This document shows, in pieces, positions 50,859 through 60,989 of a stretch of DNA of 64,000 nucleotides. A program made the position numbers and the translations under genes. A model generated the notes under the pieces. It was not told the origin of the DNA and did no database searches. It saw only the letters and a list, made by a program, of their open reading frames with translations. Source of the stretch: Aneurinibacillus thermoaerophilus (GTDB lineage: Bacteria; Bacillota; Bacilli; Aneurinibacillales; Aneurinibacillaceae); assembly GCF_900099925.1 (NCBI RefSeq), contig NZ_FNDE01000003.1:1-64000 (forward strand), in the 5' to 3' direction. Position 1 is the first letter of the stretch; every line of letters starts with the position of its first letter.

Positions 50859-51863
50859 CTACTTTAAGTAGCGCCGCGCGCCGGCAAATTCTTTCGCGTA
50901 CTCTGGCGTATCTACAGGAATGATTTCCACCGTACGCGCCGAATTCGGCGAATGAATCATCATACCATCCCCGGCATACATTGCCACATGATGAACTTTG
51001 CCTTTCCCCTGATTATACGCAAAAAACAGAAGATCCCCCGGCTTAAGTTTTTCTTTCGCCACCGGCGTTCCGTATTTCGCCTGTACGGATGAATCGCGCG
51101 GAATAGTTATGCCGTGCGACTGATATACCGTAAACGTAAAGCCGGAACAATCGAATCCAAAACCGCTCATTCCTGCCCATAAATACGGCAAACCAAGAAA
51201 CTTCTTACCCGTCTTCACAAATTGCTCTCCGGTCGGTTTCGGGATAGCTTTCATTGACGCGTACACTTTAGCGTCCTGCTTCTTCACCCAAGCATGCTTA
51301 CCGTCCGGCTTCAGTACTTGATAGGCGTCTTTCGTTTCGTGTTCGTAAGGCAGGCGCGTATTATAGCTAATTTCCATTTCCTCATGTTTTAAAGTAGCCG
51401 AGTTGTACAACTTCGCTGTCGGAGACGTGATCAGCACAAACGGCTGGCCATCTTTTGCGGCAAAGCGTTCGTTATATGTCAGTTGGGTAGCCAGCATCCA
51501 GCCGGGATATCCTTGTGCATTGCGTGGAGTGGGTTGACCGTGTACCGCCACTTTCACCCACTTTCCTTTTCGTTCCAAAATTGTGACCTTGTTTCCGTAC
51601 AATGCCTGTGTCTCCAGTTTTGGAACCAAGCCAAGTTTTTCTTCCAGCGTCATGGAGCGCGTCCACTTCCACATATCGACAGGATGTGTGAGCGACGGAG
51701 CATCAACAGGGCGGACAATATCCGGTTTTATCCACAAGGTAGCCACCGCCACATCCACATAGGCGCTCTTTTTCGACGCGGCGCTTTCCGCACCAACGGG
51801 AAAACCATTCCCCAGCAACGCCAATAGCACAGCCAAAAACATCAAAGACAACGGCTTCATCAC
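50859..51863 (-). CDS. Secreted NlpC/P60 endopeptidase with SH3 domains, YkfC-like (334 aa)
   Basis: Signal peptide (residues 1-26, Val-Gly-Ala-Glu-Ser cleavage region). Then two bacterial SH3-like regions (about 35-125 and 140-205) and a NlpC/P60 peptidase domain (212-334). Catalytic Cys239 is in Phe-Asp-Cys-Ser-Gly-Phe, His292 in His-His-Val-Ala-Met-Tyr-Ala-Gly and a third polar residue His304 follows. It resembles YkfC, which cleaves gamma-D-Glu-diaminopimelate bonds in cell-wall peptides. Start GTG 51863 or the next ATG; AGGAGG is 8-11 bases upstream. No ykf neighbours (epimerase, dipeptide transporter). Confidence 0.9.
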   Translation of the reverse strand: MMKPLSLMFLAVLLALLGNGFPVGAESAASKKSAYVDVAVATLWIKPDIVRPVDAPSLTHPVDMWKWTRSMTLEEKLGLVPKLETQALYGNKVTILERKGKWVKVAVHGQPTPRNAQGYPGWMLATQLTYNERFAAKDGQPFVLITSPTAKLYNSATLKHEEMEISYNTRLPYEHETKDAYQVLKPDGKHAWVKKQDAKVYASMKAIPKPTGEQFVKTGKKFLGLPYLWAGMSGFGFDCSGFTFTVYQSHGITIPRDSSVQAKYGTPVAKEKLKPGDLLFFAYNQGKGKVHHVAMYAGDGMMIHSPNSARTVEIIPVDTPEYAKEFAGARRYLK

Positions 51864-52000
51864 TTAGTGCTCCTCCTTGTTACCGTTTTTTATTTTTGCT
51901 TAGCGGTAACACCAATGCCCAAAGATGCGGGCAGATCTACCGTTTTGCCGCAGTAAATCAGGGCTGTTAGCTCTTCTGCCAAGTTACTTTTCCTGGCGTC
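51864..52000. other. Spacer with an in-frame open stretch after the dehydrogenase stop
   Basis: Directly after the TAA of the 295-aa dehydrogenase the same minus-strand frame stays open for about 36 codons (to about 51894) and contains a possible TTG start, with coding-like composition (Leu-Ala-Glu-Glu-Leu-Thr-Ala-Leu-Ile-Tyr). Ribosome site is poor. I do not call a gene. Confidence 0.3.
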
Positions 52001-52888
52001 TTATAACTGCTGGTCTATCAATTTGTATAATGCCTGGGTGCCGCTATTTGCCTCGCCTTTCTCCGCAAGCTCGTCGTACAGCGACTTGGCCAGCTTCAAC
52101 CCCGGCGTCATCATTCCCATTTCTTCTGCGGCTTCTAGCGCGATCCCCATATCTTTAATAAAGTGTTTAATATAAAAGCCCGGCGCAAAGTCACCTTTCA
52201 ACATGCGCGGCGCCAGATTGCTAAGCGACCAGCTTCCAGCCGCGCCGGTGGCAATACTTTTCAAAACATTTTCCGGGTCAAGACCTGCTCGCTTCGCATA
52301 TACCATTGCTTCACATACGCCAATCATGCCGGACGCAATAGCGATCTGATTGCACATTTTCGTATGCTGTCCGGAGCCGGCTTCTCCCTGGTAGACGATA
52401 TTCGTCCCCATTTGCTCAAAAATCGGCTTCATCCTTTCAAATGCTTCTTTTTCCCCACCAACCATAATAGCCAGTTTTGCCTGGCGTGCCCCGATGTCAC
52501 CGCCGGATACCGGTGCATCCAGCGCATGAATGTCCTTTTTCTTCGCTTCTTCATAGATTTTCTTTGCCAGAAGCGGACTCGATGTAGTCATATCGATAAC
52601 ATATGTACCGGGTTTGGCGTGCGGCAAAATCCCGTTCTCACCTAGATACGTCTCCTCAACATCTTTCGGATAACCAACCATCGTGATAATAACGTCAGCT
52701 TCTTGCGCCAGTTCAGCAACCGTGTCTTTCCAAACCGCTCCGGCCGCAATCAGTTCTTCTGCCTTGGCCTTGGTGCGGTTGTAGACAAGCAACGGATAAC
52801 CGGTTTTCAACAAATGACCGGCCATGCTTCTGCCCATAACCCCGGTGCCGACAAAACCAATCGTAGTCTTTTTCACATCCTGTGCCAT
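52001..52888 (-). CDS. 3-Hydroxyisobutyrate dehydrogenase-family oxidoreductase (295 aa)
   Basis: Beta-hydroxyacid dehydrogenase family (HIBADH, tartronate semialdehyde reductase, succinic semialdehyde/glyoxylate reductases). Rossmann motif Gly-Phe-Val-Gly-Thr-Gly-Val-Met-Gly at 11-19, substrate loop Asp-Ala-Pro-Val-Ser-Gly-Gly-Asp near 122-129, catalytic Lys in Gly-Ser-Gly-Gln-His-Thr-Lys-Met-Cys-Asn near 172. Start 52888 has AAGGAG 8 bases upstream. No valine-degradation genes adjacent, so the substrate stays open (YkwC-like in Bacillus). Confidence 0.9.
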   Translation of the reverse strand: MAQDVKKTTIGFVGTGVMGRSMAGHLLKTGYPLLVYNRTKAKAEELIAAGAVWKDTVAELAQEADVIITMVGYPKDVEETYLGENGILPHAKPGTYVIDMTTSSPLLAKKIYEEAKKKDIHALDAPVSGGDIGARQAKLAIMVGGEKEAFERMKPIFEQMGTNIVYQGEAGSGQHTKMCNQIAIASGMIGVCEAMVYAKRAGLDPENVLKSIATGAAGSWSLSNLAPRMLKGDFAPGFYIKHFIKDMGIALEAAEEMGMMTPGLKLAKSLYDELAEKGEANSGTQALYKLIDQQL

Positions 52889-53020
52889 GCTTTTCACTCC
52901 TTCACTTTGTGTATAACGAACCACTTTTTCATAATAAAACAAATGCCATAAAACGTATAGGCGAATCACCAATTTCTCGTTTCCTCAATATGATAAGTAA
53001 GGAAGCGGGAGGTGAAAAAA

Positions 53021-53452
53021 TTGGCTGTTGTACGTGCAACAGAAGAGGACGTTAAATTGCTGGCCCGGCTTATACGCGCGGAAGCAGAAGGCGAAGGTAA
53101 TTTAGGCATGCTTATGGTCGGAAATGTCGGCGTTAATCGCGTAAGAGCGAATTGCCTTGATTTCCAACCCATTACCGACATTCGACAAATGGTATTTCAG
53201 TATCCTGGTGGTTTCGAAGCTACACAAAAGGGATATTTTTATCAACGGGCAAGAGCGAATGAGATTCGTCTAGCAAGAAAAGTAATTAATGGAGAGCGAT
53301 ACCATCCGGCAAGCTTCTCTTTGTGGTTCTTTAAACCGACAGAAGATTGTCCTGCTCAATGGTTCAACCAACCGAATGCTGGCCGGTATAAATCTCATTG
53401 CTTTTTCCAGCCCGTTCCGGAGAATTGTCCTGCAGTATACCAAACGTATTAA
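53021..53452 (+). CDS. cwlJ: Spore cortex-lytic enzyme CwlJ (143 aa)
   Basis: SleB-family hydrolase that degrades spore cortex peptidoglycan during germination, activated by Ca-dipicolinate. The start at TTG 53021 gives Met-Ala-Val-Val-Arg-Ala-Thr, the same N-terminus as Bacillus subtilis CwlJ, with GGGAGGTG 6 bases upstream. Motifs: Ala-Arg-Leu-Ile-Arg-Ala-Glu-Ala-Glu-Gly-Glu-Gly (catalytic Glu), Gly-Asn-Val-Gly-Val-Asn-Arg, Phe-Tyr-Gln-Arg-Ala-Arg and Cys-Pro-Ala-Gln-Trp-Phe-Asn-Gln-Pro. No signal peptide, as expected for a mother-cell coat protein. gerQ follows by 11 bp. Confidence 0.96.
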   Translation: MAVVRATEEDVKLLARLIRAEAEGEGNLGMLMVGNVGVNRVRANCLDFQPITDIRQMVFQYPGGFEATQKGYFYQRARANEIRLARKVINGERYHPASFSLWFFKPTEDCPAQWFNQPNAGRYKSHCFFQPVPENCPAVYQTY

Positions 53453-53463
53453 GGAGGAGCAAT

Positions 53464-53904
53464 ATGTATTATCCGTATTATACAATTGAAAATCGCCAAA
53501 CGTATCCACAATATTTATACGGATGGAACATTCCGCAAAACCAAACACCCGGTGTAAGTCAAAGTCCTACGCCTACAACTCCGACCGCCCCGCCGCAAGC
53601 ACAGCTACAAGTGCCTATGCCAAGCATGCTGCCGCTGGAACAGTCTTATATTGAAAACATTTTGCGTCTCAACCGCGGGAAAGTAGCAACCGTATACATG
53701 ACATTTGAGCGGGGCGGCACCAGCGAATCAAAAGTGTTTAAAGGCGTGATTGAAGCTGCTGGCCGCGATCATATCATTCTCAGCGATCCCGAAACAGGAA
53801 CACGGTATTTGTTGCTCATGGTATACCTTGATTATGTTACGTTTGATGAACCGATTGAATACAGTTACCCGCTTGGCCAAATGGCAACATATCCACCGCG
53901 ATAA
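53464..53904 (+). CDS. gerQ: Spore coat protein GerQ (146 aa)
   Basis: Coat protein needed for CwlJ localisation in the spore; cross-linked by transglutaminase in Bacillus. N-terminal 55 residues are Tyr/Pro/Thr/Gln-rich and disordered (Met-Tyr-Tyr-Pro-Tyr-Tyr start). The conserved C-terminal domain begins near residue 60 (Leu-Glu-Gln-Ser-Tyr-Ile-Glu-Asn-Ile-Leu-Arg-Leu-Asn-Arg-Gly-Lys) and includes Val-Tyr-Met-Thr-Phe and Gly-Val-Ile-Glu-Ala-Ala-Gly-Arg-Asp-His. Operon with cwlJ; AAGGAGGAG is upstream and a terminator follows. The pair is direct evidence of a spore former. Confidence 0.96.
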   Translation: MYYPYYTIENRQTYPQYLYGWNIPQNQTPGVSQSPTPTTPTAPPQAQLQVPMPSMLPLEQSYIENILRLNRGKVATVYMTFERGGTSESKVFKGVIEAAGRDHIILSDPETGTRYLLLMVYLDYVTFDEPIEYSYPLGQMATYPPR

Positions 53905-53916
53905 ACGCAAAAAACA

Positions 53917-53954
53917 TAAAGGTGCGGGAAACAAAAATTTCCCACACCTCTTTC
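53917..53954. terminator. Terminator of cwlJ-gerQ
   Basis: AAGGTG(c)GGGAAA stem with its complement and loop CAAAAA, then CTCTTTCT. It also lies downstream of the leftward MaoC gene. Confidence 0.75.
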
Positions 53955-54069
53955 TACTAAAAATATTTTTTACACCCACAATCCAATCGTTAGCACAGGT
54001 ACCAGTCAAATAAGATGCCATCTAGCACGGTACGCAGCCGTACAGCGCCTTTTACAATCCCGCCGCTAC

Positions 54070-54501
54070 TTAGGCGCGTGGAAGCAATGCTTCGCACATC
54101 CCTTTCACTTTTACTTCACCTTTCTGATCTACGGCCTGAAGTTTAATTTTAATGAATGTCCCTTCATCCGTTTCTTCCTTCGCGGTCAATTGTCCGCGCA
54201 CGGTAATCTGATCGCCCGGGCGGGTAATGGCAGAAAATCGGACACCAAATTTTTTAATCGATGCACGTGGCACCCACGTAGCAAGCGCCTGGCCAGCAAA
54301 CCCCATAATCAGCATCCCATGGGCGATAACACCACCAAGCGCGGCCTCCTGCGCCACGCTTTCCACAGTATGTATTGGATTAAAATCACCTGACGCACCG
54401 GCGAACTTAATGAGTTGCATCCGGGTAATCGGCGGTTTTTCAAGCGGCGGCAGTTCGGTCCCCACCTGCACATCACGATTCGCAAGCAAATATGGTTCCA
54501 T
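54070..54501 (-). CDS. MaoC-like dehydratase, C-subunit type (143 aa)
   Basis: Hot-dog fold hydratase. Catalytic motif Ala-Gly-Ala-Ser-Gly-Asp-Phe-Asn-Pro-Ile-His at about residues 34-44 (Asp and His), and Gly-Val-Ile-Ala-His-Gly-Met-Leu-x-Met-Gly-Phe near 58. Together with the upstream gene it forms a two-gene pair like HadA/HadB or FabZ-type enoyl-ACP/CoA hydratases, each polypeptide providing one hot dog. Likely role: (R)-3-hydroxyacyl-CoA or -ACP dehydration. Gap to upstream gene 11 bp. Confidence 0.9.
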   Translation of the reverse strand: MEPYLLANRDVQVGTELPPLEKPPITRMQLIKFAGASGDFNPIHTVESVAQEAALGGVIAHGMLIMGFAGQALATWVPRASIKKFGVRFSAITRPGDQITVRGQLTAKEETDEGTFIKIKLQAVDQKGEVKVKGMCEALLPRA

Positions 54502-54512
54502 ATTCTTCCTCC

Positions 54513-54956
54513 TTACGGCGTTTTGACCAACATCATGCGGGCGGCCATTACTTTTTCGTTGTTTTGATTTCTGTATATCGTCTCAAGCGTGTAAAACGCC
54601 ATACCGTTTCGCTTTGTTTTTACATCGGTGACTTTTGTCTCGGCGTAAATCATATCCCCTGCGTATACAGGAGCGAAATATTCGTATTCCTGTTCACCGT
54701 GCAGCAATTTTTTCATGTCAATGTCAAGCTGCTCCATCAAATCTTCAAAGCTTGACCCATACCACATGTCGATTACTTCCATGAATGTAGGCTGGATCGG
54801 AATGGCGTCGAGCCCTTCCTCTTTCGCTTTCGCTTCATCGGTATAGATCGGATTGTCGTCGCCGAGCGCCAGCGCAAGTTCACGGATTTTGCCCGCTTCC
54901 ACTCTGCCAGAGTACGGCGCAAACGTATACCCTTTTTTATCCTCTGGATTTGCCAC
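54513..54956 (-). CDS. MaoC N-terminal-type dehydratase subunit (147 aa)
   Basis: FAS1-dehydratase-region protein, the non-catalytic or N-terminal hot-dog partner in MaoC pairs. The start GTG 54956 follows AAAGGAG at 9 bases. It begins Val-Ala-Asn-Pro and has the family motif Gly-Asp-Asp-Asn-Pro-Ile-Tyr near residue 32, Pro-Ile-Gln-Pro-Thr-Phe, and Gly-Glu-Gln-Glu-Tyr-Glu-Tyr-Phe-Ala-Pro-Val-Tyr-Ala-Gly-Asp near 80-95, typical of the HadA-like subunit. Operon with the next gene; nadE ends 106 bp upstream. Substrate not determined. Confidence 0.88.
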   Translation of the reverse strand: MANPEDKKGYTFAPYSGRVEAGKIRELALALGDDNPIYTDEAKAKEEGLDAIPIQPTFMEVIDMWYGSSFEDLMEQLDIDMKKLLHGEQEYEYFAPVYAGDMIYAETKVTDVKTKRNGMAFYTLETIYRNQNNEKVMAARMMLVKTP

Positions 54957-55062
54957 TATCTTGTTCTCCTTTCTTTGATATGTATTAGCCCTGCAAAATT
55001 TCCTCGATCGGCTTAAGATTTTCCGAACGGTCGACGGACTTCCCTTTCCGCACCTTGGCGCT

Positions 55063-55893
55063 CTATTTTCTCCACCACGTATCAAAAGGTGATACCGGAA
55101 GATGACGCTTATGGCGCGTTTTCATATAATGGCGCTCGATTGCCTCCGCCGCTTTCGAATCCACTGCCTTGCCTTCGAGGTAGTCGTCAATTTCCTCGTA
55201 AGAAACACCCAGCGCCACCTCGTCCGGGAGCAGCGGTTTATCGTCCTCTAAATCCGCGGTTGGAACTTTCATATAAATCTGTTCGTCCGCTCCCATATGC
55301 TTTAACAATTCGCGCCCCTGGCGCTTGGTAAGTCCTGTCAGCGGAGTCACATCGCACGCGCCGTCCCCGTATTTGGTAAAAAAGCCGGTCACCGCCTCCG
55401 CGGCATGATCCGTACCGATCACAAGCAATCGATAATGCGCGCCAATATCATACTGTACTTTCATACGTTCTCTTGCTTTTATATTGCCTTTTAAAAAGTC
55501 GGACAACGTCTCTCCCGTCGCTGCCTTAAAAGCTTCGTATGCGGCGTCCACCGCCGGTTTAATATTCACTGTAATCGTTTTGTCCGGTTTAATAAAGTCA
55601 AGCGCGCGCTGCGCGTCTTCCTCGTCTTTTTGCACGCCATACGGCAGACGAACGGCGACAAATAGATACTCTTTGTTCGTCTCACGACGCAGTTCTTCCA
55701 TCGCGCGCTGCGCCAAGCGGCCAGCCAGCGAAGAATCCTGGCCGCCAGAAATTCCGAGCACATATCCTTTCATCCCGGTCTGAATGACATATGCTTTCAG
55801 AAAATCAATCCGCCGCCTTTCTTCATCAGCCGGTACAATGGTAGGGCTGACATGCAATTCTCGAAGGATTTGTTGCTGAAGCTGATGAGTCAT
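55063..55893 (-). CDS. nadE: NH3-dependent NAD+ synthetase (276 aa)
   Basis: Last step of NAD synthesis: amidation of nicotinate adenine dinucleotide with ATP. PP-loop motif Gly-Ile-Ser-Gly-Gly-Gln-Asp-Ser-Ser near residue 49, Val-Arg-Leu-Pro-Tyr-Gly-Val-Gln, Gly-Asn-Ile-Lys-Ala-Arg-Glu-Arg-Met, [19 protein letters not shown] and a Trp-Trp near the C-terminus as in Bacillus NadE. The start at 55893 matches Bacillus NadE best ([11 protein letters not shown]); ATGs 5 and 10 codons earlier are less likely. No glutaminase domain. Confidence 0.95.
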   Translation of the reverse strand: MTHQLQQQILRELHVSPTIVPADEERRRIDFLKAYVIQTGMKGYVLGISGGQDSSLAGRLAQRAMEELRRETNKEYLFVAVRLPYGVQKDEEDAQRALDFIKPDKTITVNIKPAVDAAYEAFKAATGETLSDFLKGNIKARERMKVQYDIGAHYRLLVIGTDHAAEAVTGFFTKYGDGACDVTPLTGLTKRQGRELLKHMGADEQIYMKVPTADLEDDKPLLPDEVALGVSYEEIDDYLEGKAVDSKAAEAIERHYMKTRHKRHLPVSPFDTWWRK

Positions 55894-56150
55894 AAGTATC
55901 TTTCGCATCCTTTCTTTGTGCATCGTTCTGCTTCTCTATCTATTATAACCTTTCTTTTCCCTAATTCGCTTCCCTCGAATACAAAAAACAAGAGCGGCCG
56001 TCTCTTTGTTTCCCATACCTTATTTTCACCATTTTTTTTGCGGATTCCTGCCGGGTTTGCTAGCAAAATCAAAATAATAATCGTGACGTATATGGAATAA
56101 GAATATTCATTTTGCTATGATGAAAGAAAAAGTAAGGATTTTATTTATAT

Positions 56151-58205
56151 ATGATGACATATTCAAAAACCTTGTACCGAATTTTTAAACGGGATGGAAT
56201 CCTTTCCAAGCATGTGCCCGCCTATCAACCGCGACGGGCGCAATTTGAAATGGCCAATCTCGTGCTGCGTTGCCTGAAGCAGGAAACACATGGCCTTATT
56301 GAAGCGGGAACAGGTACCGGCAAATCGTTCGGCTACACGCTACCGGCTGTATGGTGGGCGCTCAAAAACGAAAAGCGTGTCATTATCTCCACCAATACGA
56401 TCACGCTGCAACAACAGCTACTCGAAAAAGAACTGCCGATGGCACATAAAGTCATCCGCGAACTTGCGCCGGAATTAGCTGAAGAGTTTCGCTACGAGTT
56501 GGCCAAAGGCCGCAGTCATTACATATGCAAACGGCGACTGGAGGAGCTTTGGCAAGACAGTTTAACGACAGAAACGCCGGAGCGGGAAATAGTAAGGCAG
56601 CTGAGAGAACAGCTCCCGGCGATGAAAAAGGGAGACCGCGAAGAAATTCCACTGCCGGTTCCGCCTGCGCTGTTTCAGGCGATCCAGGGCGACAGCGATG
56701 ACTGTCTTGGCAAAAACAGTCCGTTCTATAAACAATGCTTTATTCAAAACGCCCGTAAAAAATTACAAAATGCGCAAATTATCGTAGTAAACCATGCGCT
56801 ATTCTTTACTCATTTGATCCTAAGACGCCAAGGCGCGAGCATTCTACCGGAATACGATGCAGTCATTATGGACGAAGCGCACCGGGTGGAAGATCAGGTC
56901 ACAAAACAGTATACATACCATGTAAGTATCGAAGAAATAAACATATTATTCAACCGCTTTCTGAAAAAACGGGCGCACTGGGCGCGGGAACTGGATTCGT
57001 CAGATTTACAGCAGCAAACGGAAAGCATCCGAGCGCGACTCGTAGCAAAGCTTGTGGAACTGTTCGCCCCGCTGGCACGCGCACTCGCCGAACGGCCACA
57101 AAACGAATATTTGCTAAAAAAAAGCATCATCGCAAACAACGAAGTGGCTCCGCTTTTTAAAGAGTGGAAAACGTTGTTCGCCGATAAACATAAAGAATTG
57201 AAAGCAGCGGGAGGCGAAGAGGAAACCGTTATCGGACTCAGCCGCTACATTTCCCAAATCGAACAAATGGAACGAATGGTTACACATGTGCTGTGCAACG
57301 AGTCTCCCGATGAATGGGCAACATGGGTTGCATACGAAGAACCCGGGGCCGAAGGGCATCGCTCGCTCATTCGCGATGATTTTGCCTGGGCTTCGCTATT
57401 GCATCTGTACTCGGCCCCAATCGACGTGAGCGAACTGCTACGCGAAGAGTTATTTACACAAAAAACGGTGATTATGACATCCGCCACCCTAACAACACAG
57501 GGCGATTTTTCGTTCGTGGCGAACCGGATGGGCATCGACGAATACGAAGCGTTAGAAACGCCAAGTCCGTTCCGCTATGAACAGCAGGCGATCCTGCTTG
57601 TACCTAATGAAGCTCCCTCTCCTGCGGAAAAAGAGTTCGAAGCTTTTTTGATCGCGTCAATGAAAGAAATTGTCATGACGACACGCGGAAGGACATTTCT
57701 TCTGTTTACGTCATACAGCCAGATGAACCGAGTATATGAAGCGATGATACCCTGGCTTAAACGACACGGACTAACCGGCCTGTTACACCGACCGGAATTA
57801 TCACGTGACACGCTTCTGCAACAATTCCGTTCACAACCAAATCACGTTCTCTTTGGATGTGAATCATTCTGGGAAGGGGTCGACGTGCCGGGTGACGATT
57901 TAATATGCGTCGTAATCGTCAAGTTGCCGTTTCCAGTACCAACCGATCCGCTTACTAAAGCCCGCATGAACCGTCTCGATAAACGAGGCCAGAACAGCTT
58001 CAGGGAATATATGTTGCCGTTTTCCATCTTGCGGCTCAAACAAGGATTCGGGCGGCTGATCCGAACGCGAAGCGACCGCGGCGTGGTCGTGATTCTCGAT
58101 TCGCGCCTGCATACAAAGCCGTACGGCTCCGAAATTCTCGCAAGCCTGCCTCCCGCCCGCCTAACGAAAAGCATGGACGAACTGCATCGCTTTTTTACAA
58201 GCTAA
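56151..58205 (+). CDS. DinG/XPD-like ATP-dependent helicase, YpvA type (684 aa)
   Basis: Superfamily 2 helicase of the DinG/YoaA group. Walker A Gly-Thr-Gly-Thr-Gly-Lys-Ser at 53-59, DEAH box at 241-244 (Met-Asp-Glu-Ala-His), and in the C-terminal half Thr-Ser-Ala-Thr-Leu, Phe-Leu-Leu-Phe-Thr-Ser and Gln-Gly-Phe-Gly-Arg-Leu-Ile-Arg (motif VI). In DinG proteins four Cys bind a 4Fe-4S cluster; here Cys126, Cys185 and Cys196 align but the third ligand is Ser190. There is no N-terminal exonuclease domain. Likely function: unwinding of damaged or R-loop DNA. Monocistronic. Confidence 0.88.
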   Translation: MMTYSKTLYRIFKRDGILSKHVPAYQPRRAQFEMANLVLRCLKQETHGLIEAGTGTGKSFGYTLPAVWWALKNEKRVIISTNTITLQQQLLEKELPMAHKVIRELAPELAEEFRYELAKGRSHYICKRRLEELWQDSLTTETPEREIVRQLREQLPAMKKGDREEIPLPVPPALFQAIQGDSDDCLGKNSPFYKQCFIQNARKKLQNAQIIVVNHALFFTHLILRRQGASILPEYDAVIMDEAHRVEDQVTKQYTYHVSIEEINILFNRFLKKRAHWARELDSSDLQQQTESIRARLVAKLVELFAPLARALAERPQNEYLLKKSIIANNEVAPLFKEWKTLFADKHKELKAAGGEEETVIGLSRYISQIEQMERMVTHVLCNESPDEWATWVAYEEPGAEGHRSLIRDDFAWASLLHLYSAPIDVSELLREELFTQKTVIMTSATLTTQGDFSFVANRMGIDEYEALETPSPFRYEQQAILLVPNEAPSPAEKEFEAFLIASMKEIVMTTRGRTFLLFTSYSQMNRVYEAMIPWLKRHGLTGLLHRPELSRDTLLQQFRSQPNHVLFGCESFWEGVDVPGDDLICVVIVKLPFPVPTDPLTKARMNRLDKRGQNSFREYMLPFSILRLKQGFGRLIRTRSDRGVVVILDSRLHTKPYGSEILASLPPARLTKSMDELHRFFTS

Positions 58206-58382
58206 AGGAGAAAGGCAGCAATAACTAAAAGCCTTGCGCCATCTCTGAATGAACCAAAAGTACGCTCATAGCCGTAGCTCCCCTTGCTCCTACAAATCAC
58301 AAATTGGCTCTTTCCTTCATATGGTATGTAAGATAGGAAAGTGGAATTTTGCGAACAAAAAGGGAGAGTGCAAAAGGAGTGA

Positions 58383-59357
<975 letters not shown>

Positions 59358-59373
59358 CAACCCGTTACCATGC

Positions 59374-59416
59374 AAAAAGCCAGTGTTTCCTTCCTCCGGG
59401 AAATCTGGCTTCTTTT
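59374..59416 (+). terminator. Terminator of gmd
   Basis: AAGCCAG and its complement with inner TTTCC/GGGAAA pairing and a TTCTTTTC tail, 16 bases after the stop. Confidence 0.8.
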
Positions 59417-59430
59417 CATGTTTATGCTCT

Positions 59431-60219
59431 TTATGCCTCCGCTTTTTTTATAATAAGACCGATGGAAGTAGACACAAACTGGCCAATTTGCAGCTTCAGG
59501 TGGTACTGGCTTGTATAAGGCGGAACATCGATAAATGAATCGATCTGCCCATTCCCAAGAGAATAATCAATGTCAATGGAGTGTCCTGCTGCCCGTAACG
59601 TTTCCACCATCCATTCAATATCCCTTTTTCTAAAAAGGACGGTTATGCCATATTCCAATGTCTCATCGTTAGAAGAAACATTGAATTCTGTGGTATGAAT
59701 CGCTATGCCACCGGGACGTAAACATTTCATCTGATTGATAATAAAATTCTTTCCTAATTCAATGGAACCACAATGTTCGAATGCGCATGACGACCATGTG
59801 AAATCGAAGCGATTCTCGTATTTATCAGGAATATGATTCATATCCACATTTTCAAAGGTGACGAATTTGCAGAACTGTTCCGCATCGCACAATCCGTATT
59901 GATTTAATTCATCAAGATGATTGCTATGTTGATTCGAGTCTACCCACCCTTGCACTTTCGCTCTATCAACATCCAAATCGGTCGCCACAATCTGGCATCC
60001 ATGTGCTGCAAAAAGGGATACAAGCCGCTCTTTGCCGACGCCAAACCCCAATCCTTTTTTACCAGAAGCAAGCATCCCACGTTCAAGAAGCCCTTGATAA
60101 ATGTAACAAAACTCCCATAATTTTCGATGATACACATGAGGATGCTGCAACTGCGTGCAAGCGTTCTTAAACCACTCTGTTTCAAAGTCCTGTTCTTTAC
60201 ACAGTTGAGAGATTAACAT
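59431..60219 (-). CDS. SAM-dependent methyltransferase-like protein (262 aa)
   Basis: Class I methyltransferase fold: motif I-like Gly-Leu-Gly-Phe-Gly-Val-Gly near residue 57-63, acidic end of strand 2 in Val-Ala-Thr-Asp-Leu-Asp, Phe-Thr-Trp-Ser-Ser-Cys-Ala-Phe-Glu-His after strand 4, and Leu-Arg-Pro-Gly-Gly near 167. Proteins like this are common in bacterial glycan clusters. Its start overlaps the stop of the upstream FkbM-type gene, so the two are translationally coupled. Acceptor substrate unknown; a sugar methyl group at the end of a glycan chain is plausible. Confidence 0.8.
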   Translation of the reverse strand: MLISQLCKEQDFETEWFKNACTQLQHPHVYHRKLWEFCYIYQGLLERGMLASGKKGLGFGVGKERLVSLFAAHGCQIVATDLDVDRAKVQGWVDSNQHSNHLDELNQYGLCDAEQFCKFVTFENVDMNHIPDKYENRFDFTWSSCAFEHCGSIELGKNFIINQMKCLRPGGIAIHTTEFNVSSNDETLEYGITVLFRKRDIEWMVETLRAAGHSIDIDYSLGNGQIDSFIDVPPYTSQYHLKLQIGQFVSTSIGLIIKKAEA

Positions 60220-60989
60220 AAAGCTTTACTCCTTCCAATCTTTAGATCGAGGTGTTCGGGTCTTGAATACATCGCCAGTGCCTCGACAGTTGTTGGAACA
60301 AGTTGACTATCATATCCAATAATATGAAAACTGAAACCACGTTCGGCGAATTTTTGCAAAATAGGTAAAGGATGATACCCGCCTGCACTCCACAGAACCG
60401 GGCAGTATTCCATGATAATTTGGATTTCATCATTACTATCAATAAGCTGGAATAAGCCATCCATCATCAGCGGTTCCGACCCATCTATATCAATCTTGAT
60501 CACATCTATCTTCTGTTTCGGGAAATATTCCGAGAACACAACGGTTTGTACTTTCACTTCTGCTGTCCCTGGAGTCCCTGGGTTATAAATGCTAGCTCCT
60601 CCTGTTCCAGGAATATATAGCATCGTTTCACCATTTGTATTTGTTAATGCTACTTTGTGTAACTCAACATGCGTAAACCCGTTTATCGCTATACTCTTCA
60701 TGAAATTATCATGATGAAATGGATTCGGCTCGAACGCATGAACTTTTCCCTGTGGGCCAACATGCATTGCAGCTAGGAGGGAATAATAACCACAATTGGC
60801 GCCGATATCTAACACCGTCATCCCTGGTTTTACCAGACCTAAAAAAGTATCCGTTACCCACTTTTCCCAAAAACCGTGTTGGATGATAAGATTTTGTAAA
60901 ACATCCCTTTGATCTAAATAGATATAAGGTCCATGTAACAAAGTTGTTAGTACAGTATGAGCATCTATATATTGAATGGGTCTATTCAT
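60213..60989 (-). CDS. FkbM-family methyltransferase (258 aa)
   Basis: Motif I Val-Leu-Asp-Ile-Gly-Ala-Asn-Cys-Gly-Tyr-Tyr near residue 60-70 and the FkbM signature Val-Ile-Lys-Ile-Asp-Ile-Asp-Gly-Ser-Glu near 165-175 are both clear. FkbM proteins O-methylate sugars or polyketides. Start ATG 60989 (AAGGGGGTG 6 bases upstream) is preferred to a GTG three codons earlier. Forms a two-gene unit with the methyltransferase gene that follows. Located between gmd and manC, so it probably decorates the same cell-surface glycan. Confidence 0.88.
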   Translation of the reverse strand: MNRPIQYIDAHTVLTTLLHGPYIYLDQRDVLQNLIIQHGFWEKWVTDTFLGLVKPGMTVLDIGANCGYYSLLAAMHVGPQGKVHAFEPNPFHHDNFMKSIAINGFTHVELHKVALTNTNGETMLYIPGTGGASIYNPGTPGTAEVKVQTVVFSEYFPKQKIDVIKIDIDGSEPLMMDGLFQLIDSNDEIQIIMEYCPVLWSAGGYHPLPILQKFAERGFSFHIIGYDSQLVPTTVEALAMYSRPEHLDLKIGRSKALC

